NCBI GenBank assembly: GCA_903945175.1
Contig: CAJAUM010000133.1
Location: 1 to 64,000, forward strand
Source of the DNA: an uncultured Bacteroidales bacterium
Lineage (GTDB): Bacteria; Bacteroidota; Bacteroidia; Bacteroidales; FEN-979
Length of the DNA: 64,000 nucleotides
Reading direction: 5' to 3'
Below are positions 37,701 to 44,375 of this stretch, in pieces. The position numbers and the translations under genes were made by a program. Every line of letters begins with the position of its first letter. Position 1 is the first letter of the stretch. Under the pieces are notes generated by a model. The model did no database searches. It saw only the letters and a program-made list of their open reading frames with translations, and had not been told where the DNA came from.

Positions 37701-38677
37701 TCCGGTCGCTTGGCAAAGGTTGCTGATAAAAATGTTACCCCCTTGCATCTCTTTATCACATCCTGGAGAAATTCACCTGTATTTGAACTTCCCGAAGCAT
37801 TATGTGCCTCATCCATGATGATGATGTTATTTTCCGCAATGGCTTGAAGAAAATCAGGCTTCACACTCTTTTTTTCAGGTTGATTGAATTGTGAGTAGGT
37901 CGCCATCACATAATTGAAATTCTTTGGAACCTTTTTATCAGAAAATATTTTATTCTGCTCTGTTGTGGGCAATGCCTGATAAATCACATTACCGTTTACA
38001 TCCTTAACATCGGTTTTACTTTCTTTGCCGTTTACAATGAATGGAATAAGATCATCCGATCCGATATCGGCCAGGTCACGGTATAAATCTGAAAAAAGAT
38101 TTGGCTTTTCTGACAAAAATATCGGTTGTAATCCGGCATAATAACCGTAGCGTATCATGGCCGCAGCAATCCGGCCTTTTCCGATACCGGTCTGATCCCC
38201 AATGATCATTCCCTGGCCACGCTCGATGTTATAAATAGCCATGGCTACGGCATCAATCTGTTCGGCTGCCAGGGATTGGCATAGCTGCTCATTTGTATAT
38301 TGAAGTTTCTTTTTTACGAACTCGGTAAAGCTTCCTCCAACCTGGGCGCGGATCAACCTGGCCGAAATATGGCTTTCGTAATCCATCGAATCCGGGACAA
38401 TGGTATCCAGAATCGTGCAGCTCTCGGCGGCTGGGATATAGGGAGAATCAAGTCCACCAAGACCATTTAGCTGCGCGGCATCAACTTTTATATATTTATG
38501 AACCGAAATAATTGAAAATTTTACAATTTGTCCTTTTAGTTTTGATCTGGGATCTATCACCAAGCCCTTGCCATATTTAAGGCCAGGGTGCTCAATAACC
38601 TGAACCCAAAAGGGTGTATGTCCAGGTAATCCTATTTTTACATACTCAAACGCGATCCCTTTTTTTTGCTTTGTCAT
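34721..38677 (-). CDS. Strawberry-notch-like SF2 helicase
   Basis: This protein has 1318 residues from the ATG at 38677; the frame is open 18 codons further but that part looks random. The N-terminal ATPase lobe has GDQTGIGKGR (residues 160-169), the DEAH box near 286 and FLSATFA. The second lobe contains MINQSGSTGASAHA and QKRGRINRTGQ, the signature of strawberry-notch-type helicases common in large phages and plasmids. It probably acts in element replication or recombination. The C-terminus carries the KSKARLRLLKLKLKL tag shared with both neighbouring genes. It lies 95 bases downstream of the methyltransferase. Confidence 0.88.
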   Translation of the reverse strand: MTKQKKGIAFEYVKIGLPGHTPFWVQVIEHPGLKYGKGLVIDPRSKLKGQIVKFSIISVHKYIKVDAAQLNGLGGLDSPYIPAAESCTILDTIVPDSMDYESHISARLIRAQVGGSFTEFVKKKLQYTNEQLCQSLAAEQIDAVAMAIYNIERGQGMIIGDQTGIGKGRIAAAMIRYGYYAGLQPIFLSEKPNLFSDLYRDLADIGSDDLIPFIVNGKESKTDVKDVNGNVIYQALPTTEQNKIFSDKKVPKNFNYVMATYSQFNQPEKKSVKPDFLQAIAENNIIIMDEAHNASGSSNTGEFLQDVIKRCKGVTFLSATFAKRPDNMPIYALRTAMSDANMTSEELVESITKGGVALQEVLSSQLVAEGQMIRRERSFDGVEVNYIILTDREQEHKAISDNITDIIRDIIEFQEKSIKPDIDRLDLIASAEGKIIKERGGTSKAGVDNAPYFSKVFQIINQMLFSIKADAVADRAIERLKEGKKPVIAFANTMGSYLESMETDDGRQVINGDVINADFKSVLVKGLNGVMRYTVKDHAGNPEYKTYSVSDLSQQAKDEYYKILGKIESISTGITISPIDKIIQKIEGAGFSVAEVTGRKMEVQFENGTDSMMGVILARKKINVNDAFRQFNNNQVDALMINQSGSTGASAHAIKTDKVQVSDVKQRVMIILQAELNINTEVQKRGRINRTGQIYKPIYDYLISAIPAEKRLMMMLQKKLKSLDANTTSNQKNSEQVLTVDDFLNKYGDKLVAEYLKEYPELNEKLGDPMGTEDENKESEKIPENLAHKVSGRVAVLSTQEQDDFYKEIIGRYNDYVEYLKQIAEYDLEIEIMNLEAETLSAKTIKEGIGGKSSFGTNSIMEECRVNILKKPFSKTELDNLLRESLKGQDPKELQSKLRAEHKEYSMNRANRDIAENETKWDNVTTNIPNEQGYKRLPTQEEKDSYYKTRISEIGQARVDSIADIKQKSNNRYAYMDEIFQSYTPGQPVNYPVAMMDQGHRKVPSVFIGYQIDAKRANPYAPSAVKLRFALSDSNKYIALPCSGDQGNKILAIKGMSDFRWSGPPDYIENWEKYIKESSVNKGIRYIITGNLLQAFSNHPGKLISFTTSDGSVRKGILMPDKYRAKEVQGSGVVTIPIARGLKYIQGMRPGAEINCNNGIKIVRSRWGMDMFMIMVPKAKAYKDIYTDAAILKLIENTRDGFEQVSQVMRASVDTEKLPKVIQIFQDKYRLSIEVSGDIHSTLIDLKEEKVGSRKDAKILQAEREFSDEKEAFEHRTDVKLKPISLTDIEKSKARLRLLKLKLKLSQLNGVQSFEDYY

Positions 38678-38772
38678 GTTGATTTTGGTGTTTTTTGTTG
38701 TATCTTTGTATTTCGAAAACAGCTTGATCATGTCGGGTTAAGACGCTCTAAAAAGTGGCTCCCGTTGGAAGA

Positions 38773-40314
38773 TCAGGCTGTTTTTGTTTTTTCATCTATC
38801 ATAAAATGATTATAATAATACCTCCAATAGGTGTTATTTGAATTTTTCTTCCTTTGTTTTATGATTCTAATTGCGATTGATATATTAGTATGAATGCCAT
38901 TTATAACGACTTTCGAAATAAAATTATAATACCCTGCAACATTCGCTGAATCATTTTCTTTTCTTTTTCCAGTATTAATATATTTTGCATTTTGTATTAT
39001 TTCTGATAATTTTTTAAAGATGATTAGATTTTCATATTTCCATGTGTTGCAATGTATTGTATGATCAAATCCGGTCATAGGTAGTCCGATAAGAATACCT
39101 TTGCTATAATTGTAAATTGTTCTTCCCTGGTAATTTAATCTGAAATGCTCCTCGCATTTTGAAACAAGTTTTTTTTCATCATGGATTTTTTTCCATTCGG
39201 TATCATTAATAACTGTTTTTGTAAATGGATTTCCCAATCCGGATTGAATCATTACAATTTTGTTTTTCAACAGCCGTAGCCGCGCCTTGGCATTTTCTAT
39301 TTCGCTGTATGGATCTGATGCGCCAGTCGAAGATCCCAGGAAGAAATGGGCGATACGGTTCCAAAGTTCATCGAACGTAAAAACTACCTGATCCTTTGCC
39401 TGGCGCAATGGTGCATACCCTTCGGGCTTTTCTTTCCGGCCTGAAATAAGGATCAGCCGCACGTTAAAGGCTGTTCCCTGGCGAGAATATAACTTATGGC
39501 CGTCAATGTTGATTACATCGTCAACATGATAATAATGATACAGATAGTTGAAGAAAATCCAGTTCTTTCCAGCCTGAATACGGCCCAGCTTATCCCACTC
39601 GGTATGCCCACCGATGATGATGGCAGCCCGGCCACTATCGTTCATCGTATCCAGGGCACGCAGGGCCATTAAATGATCCAGGGTCTTAAATTTGTATTCA
39701 TCGTACATTACCTCTTTATCCAGTGTGCCAAACGGCGGATTGGTGATGATGCCGTCGAAACTCGATCCAAGTATGCCATGCTTATCGAATTGCCTAAATG
39801 GCTCAATGGCATTTTGCGATAAAACACTGAAGTAACCCTGTGTTTGCAAATTGGCATTGCGGATCTCGTCAATTTCATTGACAATGGTTTGCTTTAAGGG
39901 CAGGGCAATGGTTAAAAGTCCGTTTCCGGCTGACGGCTCAAAATAAAATGGTGTTTCTACCCTGGAATTTAAAATATAAAAACCGGCCAGAAAAGCAATA
40001 GGCGCCGGGGTGGAATACTGCTGCAACATCATGCTCTGGCTTGTACGCATAGAAAGATTGGCCTGGTGGTTATACAGATCAACGATCTGGTCATAACGCT
40101 CGCGGTTCGTTAACCCGGTATTTTGAGCAATTTCACGTGCCACCCTGACTATGGCCAGTTCGGTAAGTTCTTTAACCAGATTCTTATTGTCAATACCCAA
40201 TGATCCGGCCATACGTTCAATCGACACTTTATTATGTGCTTTTCGCTCTGAAAGATCTTTTTCGATCAGCGTTACATACTTTAAATGTGCCGGTTGTAAC
40301 TTTGTTATTGTCAT
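38773..40314 (-). CDS. N6-adenine DNA methyltransferase with extra C-terminal domain
   Basis: This is a 513-residue protein. The N-terminal ~350 residues form a class I methyltransferase with the AdoMet motif EPSAGNG (126-132) and catalytic NPPF (192-195), as in N6-adenine enzymes. Near 345 follows the shared helix IENAKARLRLLKNKI. The last ~135 residues form a separate domain (IYNYSKGILIGLPM, LSEIIQNAKYINTGK, YYNHFMID) whose strands and polar residues resemble the PBECR/barnase-EndoU-colicin type nuclease domains of phage polyvalent proteins; this is a tentative match. It probably marks element DNA against host restriction, of which an HsdR is present 30 kb away. The start overlaps the previous stop (ATGA). 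Confidence 0.8.
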   Translation of the reverse strand: MTITKLQPAHLKYVTLIEKDLSERKAHNKVSIERMAGSLGIDNKNLVKELTELAIVRVAREIAQNTGLTNRERYDQIVDLYNHQANLSMRTSQSMMLQQYSTPAPIAFLAGFYILNSRVETPFYFEPSAGNGLLTIALPLKQTIVNEIDEIRNANLQTQGYFSVLSQNAIEPFRQFDKHGILGSSFDGIITNPPFGTLDKEVMYDEYKFKTLDHLMALRALDTMNDSGRAAIIIGGHTEWDKLGRIQAGKNWIFFNYLYHYYHVDDVINIDGHKLYSRQGTAFNVRLILISGRKEKPEGYAPLRQAKDQVVFTFDELWNRIAHFFLGSSTGASDPYSEIENAKARLRLLKNKIVMIQSGLGNPFTKTVINDTEWKKIHDEKKLVSKCEEHFRLNYQGRTIYNYSKGILIGLPMTGFDHTIHCNTWKYENLIIFKKLSEIIQNAKYINTGKRKENDSANVAGYYNFISKVVINGIHTNISIAIRIIKQRKKNSNNTYWRYYYNHFMIDEKTKTA

Positions 40315-40679
40315 TTGCGAAGGGTATAAACGAGTATTCCAAGGGCTAAAACTCCAATGCCGGCATAGATCATGTAATTTGTGTAAGGGACCGGGCGTTT
40401 TGCAATTATTTCGACCTCCTGTAAGTTTGTTGCTTGTTCAGAAAGCTGAAAAGAGATAGATTCATTTGCTGATTCAGGCGTAATTATTTCATTTTTATAA
40501 CCAATGTAGCTTGCCTGAATCGTTCCGCATCCCGGAGGAGCTGAAGGCATGGAGAAATATCCATTTACGTCGCTGGCCGTTCCCGATCCGCTAAACTGGC
40601 CATCCACATTAAGCCATACCAGGTTTGCACCTGGCAGGGTTTCTCCTGTTGTGGCATCATATACGGTGCCTGTTATCAT
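40311..40679 (-). CDS. Membrane-anchored carboxypeptidase-like domain protein
   Basis: This protein has 122 residues from the ATG at 40679, which overlaps the spanin stop in an ATGA arrangement; a longer frame exists but starts inside that gene. Residues 1-75 form a CarboxypepD_reg-like beta domain (ITGTVYDATTGETLPGANLV, DVNGYFSMPSAPPG, YIGYKN). The C-terminus is one membrane helix (YMIYAGIGVLALGILVYTLR). There is no signal peptide, so it probably inserts with the C-terminal anchor. A virion membrane or lysis-associated role is possible. Confidence 0.7.
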   Translation of the reverse strand: MITGTVYDATTGETLPGANLVWLNVDGQFSGSGTASDVNGYFSMPSAPPGCGTIQASYIGYKNEIITPESANESISFQLSEQATNLQEVEIIAKRPVPYTNYMIYAGIGVLALGILVYTLRK

Positions 40680-41197
40680 ATCAATGGAACTTTTATAAAT
40701 AATCGCCAAACTTTGAACTTAATCGCTAAATAGGCCAGCACTGTCAGGCAGCTTATCCAGAACCACCACAGGGCAAATACGGCGAATTTGCTATTTTTAG
40801 TCAGCGTGACGGGCTTTTGTACGATCCTGGTGTTAGAATACTCCTTTATGCGCGTTTCAAGGCTGGTAATGATCTTTTGCAGGCTGTCGCGGCTGGTAGC
40901 ATAGTAGAGCGTATTGTCACGAAATTTCCATTCTGTTTTTACACTTGTGTTTGATCGTTCATTCAGCGAACGAACATATACGCGGTTTAATGAATCGCAA
41001 CCAAATAATATTTCAAGTAGCGAGCTGTCGGAAGGGATCACCAGGGTGTCAATAATAACCCTCTGATCAAAGATGATCGAATCTTTGATGATCGTATCGG
41101 CACCAGAGGCGCAGGGATATTTCTCAAAGCATCGTTTCTGCGTTACGCAGCTTGCCATGACCATGGCCAGGGAAAGGAAAATTAAAATTTTTTTCAT
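40676..41197 (-). CDS. Unimolecular spanin-like lipoprotein
   Basis: This 173-residue protein has a lipoprotein signal with lipobox around Cys17 (SLAMVMASC), a periplasmic part with a coiled coil (DSLQKIITSLETRIKEY) and a C-terminal membrane helix (VFALWWFWISCLTVLAYLAI). An outer-membrane lipid anchor plus inner-membrane helix in one chain is the layout of u-spanins, which fuse inner and outer membranes at the last step of phage lysis. Its place directly after holin and endolysin genes supports this. It overlaps the holin stop by 4 bases. Confidence 0.75.
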   Translation of the reverse strand: MKKILIFLSLAMVMASCVTQKRCFEKYPCASGADTIIKDSIIFDQRVIIDTLVIPSDSSLLEILFGCDSLNRVYVRSLNERSNTSVKTEWKFRDNTLYYATSRDSLQKIITSLETRIKEYSNTRIVQKPVTLTKNSKFAVFALWWFWISCLTVLAYLAIKFKVWRLFIKVPLI

Positions 41198-41520
41198 ACC
41201 GCAGAAGGATCGCCAGCATCAATTTTATTATTAGTTTTTTCTTTTTCCTTGCTTGCTACCAGGTTATTCTTTGGCGCAAACCATTCAGGAATTGACAATC
41301 CGGCCAAGCCAAAGGTGAACGTGGCGGCAGTATAAAGCACTATATCATTGACGGTTCCTCCCTCCAGGGATTTTTCGACAATTTTATACATCATAAAAAG
41401 TCCGGCAATAAAGCCAAACCGTTTTGAACTTGCAGCACCTCCCTGATCCTGTAAAATGCCAGCGAAAAATGACCAGAATTTTATCCAGCCCTTTGCGAAT
41501 GTTAATTTTGTTGTTTCCAT
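41194..41520 (-). CDS. Holin-like membrane protein
   Basis: This 108-residue protein has two hydrophobic segments (FGFIAGLFMMYKIVE at ~35-50 and IVLYTAATFTFGLAGLSI at ~60-78) and a charged C-terminal tail rich in Lys and Glu, a common holin layout. It lies between the endolysin and the spanin. Holins form the membrane lesions that time lysis. The assignment rests on topology and position. Confidence 0.7.
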   Translation of the reverse strand: METTKLTFAKGWIKFWSFFAGILQDQGGAASSKRFGFIAGLFMMYKIVEKSLEGGTVNDIVLYTAATFTFGLAGLSIPEWFAPKNNLVASKEKEKTNNKIDAGDPSAV

Positions 41521-41525
41521 ATTGT

Positions 41526-41945
41526 TTATTTATTTGTTGGTATTTCTTTCCCACTTTTTAGATCTGCTATTGTTAATCCAAATGTGTATTGCAAGTGCGG
41601 CAAATCGGTGAACTTCCAATCTCCGCCCCACTCAAATCCAATCTCTTTTGCAATATTTCCAATCGTAATAAATGCATCCATATCGGTCCAATCAGCATGG
41701 CCGTTTTGGTCTAATGGCACAAAATCCAATGCCAAGCCATAGTTGTGATATGATTCTCCCCCTTTAGCTTTAGTAACTATTTTGCCTGGCTGTGATCTTC
41801 CCTGGGAATAAAGCGCATTTTGCTCATCCATGGTGCGCTTTGTTTGAGTTATCAATACATATACATGGACCGCAAGACATCGCTCCAGGAGCATTAACAC
41901 CATTTTTTCAACTACCGGATTCAGATCACTTAATAGTCTTGACAT
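41526..41945 (-). CDS. Endolysin, M15-type peptidase
   Basis: This protein has 139 residues from the ATG at 41945, one base after the response-regulator stop. It has the zinc site of L-Ala-D-Glu/D-Ala-D-Ala peptidases of the M15_4 type: His67 and Asp74 in SYHNYGLALDF, and His117 in LPHLQY, plus the upstream QTKRTMDEQNALYSQGR helix. It is very like phage T5-type endolysins that cut cell-wall peptides. It has no signal peptide, so it needs the neighbouring holin for release. Confidence 0.9.
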   Translation of the reverse strand: MSRLLSDLNPVVEKMVLMLLERCLAVHVYVLITQTKRTMDEQNALYSQGRSQPGKIVTKAKGGESYHNYGLALDFVPLDQNGHADWTDMDAFITIGNIAKEIGFEWGGDWKFTDLPHLQYTFGLTIADLKSGKEIPTNK

Positions 41946-41946
41946 T

Positions 41947-42300
41947 TTATTTGAATTGAGTAAAAACCGATTCGATATCTTTTCTGCTAAATGGTTTTTG
42001 TATGTAATAGTTTGCACCATTTTGCAAACAGGTCATCCTTACTTGTTCACTTGTCTGACACGTAATGATGATGATCGGGATCTGCTTATCTATTTTACGC
42101 ACGTGTTCCGCAAGGTATAATCCATCAATTTCGGGCATCTGTAAATCAACAGTTATAATATCAACATGTCCTTTTTTTACGCTCTGAAGAATTTGAAACA
42201 AATTTGTGCTCACCGATGACAAAAAATGTAATCGGCTTAAAAACGTCTGAATTAAAAAAGCATCGATGTGGCTATCTTCCACAATTAGCACATGCTTCAT
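41947..42300 (-). CDS. Stand-alone response regulator receiver domain
   Basis: This 117-residue protein consists of one receiver (REC) domain: acidic pair in LIVEDSH, phospho-acceptor Asp52 (VDLQMPEIDG), Thr80 and Lys102 (IQKPF) in the expected places. All residues needed for phosphorylation are present and there is no output domain. Such single domains relay signals as CheY and Spo0F do. It is unusual inside a phage lysis cassette, where it overlaps the upstream gene by 4 bases and precedes the endolysin by one base. It could let a host histidine kinase influence lysis or development; that is inference. Confidence 0.88.
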   Translation of the reverse strand: MKHVLIVEDSHIDAFLIQTFLSRLHFLSSVSTNLFQILQSVKKGHVDIITVDLQMPEIDGLYLAEHVRKIDKQIPIIIITCQTSEQVRMTCLQNGANYYIQKPFSRKDIESVFTQFK

Positions 42301-42743
42301 TTTGCTGTTTCAGTTTGATGCATCTCTTTGTCTTTTACGATGCCAACGGCTTTACGGATGTCAACTATCTCAAATACCAGATATATCGCGAAAATCACCA
42401 CAACGATCCTTGTACCCCATTTTCCGTAAACGTCCCATATCTTACCAGCTTTTTCGAGCTGTTTAACCGAGCTGTGATTATCTGCACATGCACGCATCTT
42501 CTGATCGGCAACCCCTCCTGGCTGCATGTATTCATGTATGCGTTGAATAAACTGTTTGCGTGGCTCTTTGTAGCGATTTCCAGACAGATCTTTTAACTGA
42601 ACATCATTCAGCGAATCCTCTATTGTTCCAACCCGTTGATTTGTTTCTTTTGCTAAATTCCCAACTACCACAAGCTCGTTGGTAATGGTGTCCATTCTTT
42701 CGGACAAACCTTCATAAACATCCTTTAGTGTTAATTCTGCCAT
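42297..42743 (-). CDS. Coiled-coil protein with C-terminal membrane helix
   Basis: This 148-residue protein has a heptad-like N-terminal region (residues 5-55), a charged middle and one membrane helix near the end (TRIVVVIFAIYLVFEIVDI). No family is recognised. Position between the DGR and the lysis genes, and the membrane anchor, would fit a lysis regulator (antiholin-like) or a virion membrane protein. It overlaps the response-regulator start in an ATGA arrangement. Confidence 0.65.
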   Translation of the reverse strand: MAELTLKDVYEGLSERMDTITNELVVVGNLAKETNQRVGTIEDSLNDVQLKDLSGNRYKEPRKQFIQRIHEYMQPGGVADQKMRACADNHSSVKQLEKAGKIWDVYGKWGTRIVVVIFAIYLVFEIVDIRKAVGIVKDKEMHQTETAK

Positions 42744-42748
42744 GGCTT

Positions 42749-43057
42749 TTAGCTTAATGTGTAATACCTGTTAAACTTCTTCTTAATGGTGGTAAAAAAT
42801 GGTAGCTGTTCCTGATAACTTTGCAATTGCCTGGTTAAAACTTCACTTCCTGTAAATACAACATGCTTTTCATTTTCCATCTCAAATTGAATCGTTAAAT
42901 AATTTGTCCGCCCATCCTTTGGATATTTTGTGTTTCTGACCGAGAATGCAAGTATTTTAATCTCCTGGTTAATAATGTCATCAATGCGCAATTTTGATCC
43001 GTCGAGTTCTTCATTTTCCTTACTTATATCTGAGAAACGCTTTATTGATGTATCCAT
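42749..43057 (-). CDS. DGR-associated small protein, OB-fold-like
   Basis: This 102-residue soluble protein begins within the last 38 bases of the reverse transcriptase gene. Its pattern (DDIINQEIKILAFSVRNTKY, YLTIQFEMENEKHVVFTGSE, LPFFTTIKKKFNRYYTLS) suggests a small beta barrel like single-strand-binding proteins. It is not a clear Avd homologue, the usual DGR accessory protein, and no Avd-like gene is seen elsewhere, so it may be the accessory factor of this retroelement. This is inference from overlap and fold-like pattern. Confidence 0.65.
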   Translation of the reverse strand: MDTSIKRFSDISKENEELDGSKLRIDDIINQEIKILAFSVRNTKYPKDGRTNYLTIQFEMENEKHVVFTGSEVLTRQLQSYQEQLPFFTTIKKKFNRYYTLS

Positions 43058-44048
43058 GCTTTTGTGTTATTGGAAGTAAATATTTAGTTGATAGGTAATA
43101 ACTATCTGCATGAATCAGCCAACCATGGTAACTGGAAAGCGCACAAATCTGGCTTTTACTCAATGTTTCTGATGCCATAATCTCTTTTACAAGTTTTTTA
43201 AAATCCTGGACTATTGACTTTCTTACAAGGGTATGGCTCTGAAAAAAGACATAGCCCAAAAAATCTATGCCCCTGGATGCAACAGGAAATACCTGAAAAT
43301 TGCTTTTTAAATCAAGTTTCAGGTGTTCCAGAAGGTATATTTTTACTTTGTTTAATATTAGATGCAGCTTCGTTTTATTCGCATAAAGAAATACCATGTC
43401 ATCGCAATAGCGCAGGTAATACCGTATCTTCAGTATTTGCTTGACCCAATGATCGAAGTAAGTGAGATATAAATTGCCGAAAAATTGGGATAGGTAATTA
43501 CCAATGGGTATTCCCTTTGTGGAATCAATAATTTCATCCATTAACCACAAAACAAATGGGTCTTTTATTTTCCTCCGGATGATTGCTTTAAGAATATCGT
43601 GATCAATGGATGGGTAAAACTTGCGTACATCTATTTTAAGACAGCATAAAGTATTTAACTTATCCTCCAGGGCAAGTTTAAGACGCTGCACACCATCATG
43701 AATGCCACGCTTCTTAATGGAACTATACGTGTCACGTACAAAAAGACTATTCCAGATCGGTTCAACAATCTGCAAAATGCAATGATGGATGATACGATCA
43801 GGAAAAAACGGGAGTTTGAAGATTTCCCGTTTTTTCTTATGATCCGTTTTCGTAAACACTTCGTAAGGCGCATTTCTGAAAGTTCTGTCTTTGAGCATTT
43901 GGTGTATCTGCTGAAGATAGGCTTCCGGATTCTTGTCGATTTTCTTAACCTCCGTATAATGCGTTTTCTTCTTTCTGGCATTCATATAGGCCCTACGAAC
44001 ATTGACGATGTCGTAAATCCGGGAATATATGTTGTCAATTCTTTTCAT
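43020..44048 (-). CDS. Reverse transcriptase of diversity-generating retroelement
   Basis: This 342-residue protein has all reverse transcriptase blocks: motif A KIDVRKFYPSID (Asp140), the GIPIGNYLSQ block (181-188) in place of the QG motif of retroviruses, as is typical of DGR enzymes, and the active-site YCDDM (214-217). It copies the template repeat RNA with errors at adenines so that the cDNA replaces the variable repeat. It lies 128 bases downstream of the template repeat. The length is usual for the class and no domain is fused. Confidence 0.95.
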   Translation of the reverse strand: MKRIDNIYSRIYDIVNVRRAYMNARKKKTHYTEVKKIDKNPEAYLQQIHQMLKDRTFRNAPYEVFTKTDHKKKREIFKLPFFPDRIIHHCILQIVEPIWNSLFVRDTYSSIKKRGIHDGVQRLKLALEDKLNTLCCLKIDVRKFYPSIDHDILKAIIRRKIKDPFVLWLMDEIIDSTKGIPIGNYLSQFFGNLYLTYFDHWVKQILKIRYYLRYCDDMVFLYANKTKLHLILNKVKIYLLEHLKLDLKSNFQVFPVASRGIDFLGYVFFQSHTLVRKSIVQDFKKLVKEIMASETLSKSQICALSSYHGWLIHADSYYLSTKYLLPITQKHGYINKAFLRYK

Positions 44049-44176
44049 CCTTTGTGCTTTGCTTACTGATGAAGGGCGTTCATTTTCATTACCAGCGCTT
44101 CATTTTTACTCTCTATTGTTTTGCCAAGAGGCAGGGTTTGGAATAATGGTTCATTCAATCTCTTTATCTTTGTAAG

Positions 44177-44294
44177 CATAGGTGAGAACCAATATTCACA
44201 TTGGCATTCGACGAATCGTTATTCGCATTGAACGTAGCGAGGCCGTCATTCGCCCCATTATTCAAATTGCTACCCGATAACAGGACACGCCAGC
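44177..44294 (-). repeat. DGR template repeat (TR)
   Basis: This 118-bp non-coding segment is a near copy of 44386-44503. By hand alignment 22 positions differ and 20 of them are adenines in the TR on the minus strand, the signature of adenine-directed mutagenic retrohoming. TR would translate as SWRVLLSGSNLNNGANDGL and so on, rich in AAT/AAC codons, as is typical of DGR templates. It lies between the target gene and the reverse transcriptase, the canonical order. The gap 44049-44375 holds nothing else that I see. Confidence 0.95.
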
Positions 44295-44375
44295 TAACAA
44301 TCTTATCCCAAACCTTATTATTTTTTCGTGCGCCCAGCATTTTGCGTTTTGTTCGTTTTGTTTCTTTGAATCAGG

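Noticed and set aside
38706-38713. TATCTTTG promoter-like box on the plus strand
   Set aside because: No plus-strand gene follows and there is no suitable -33 TTTG; chance match.
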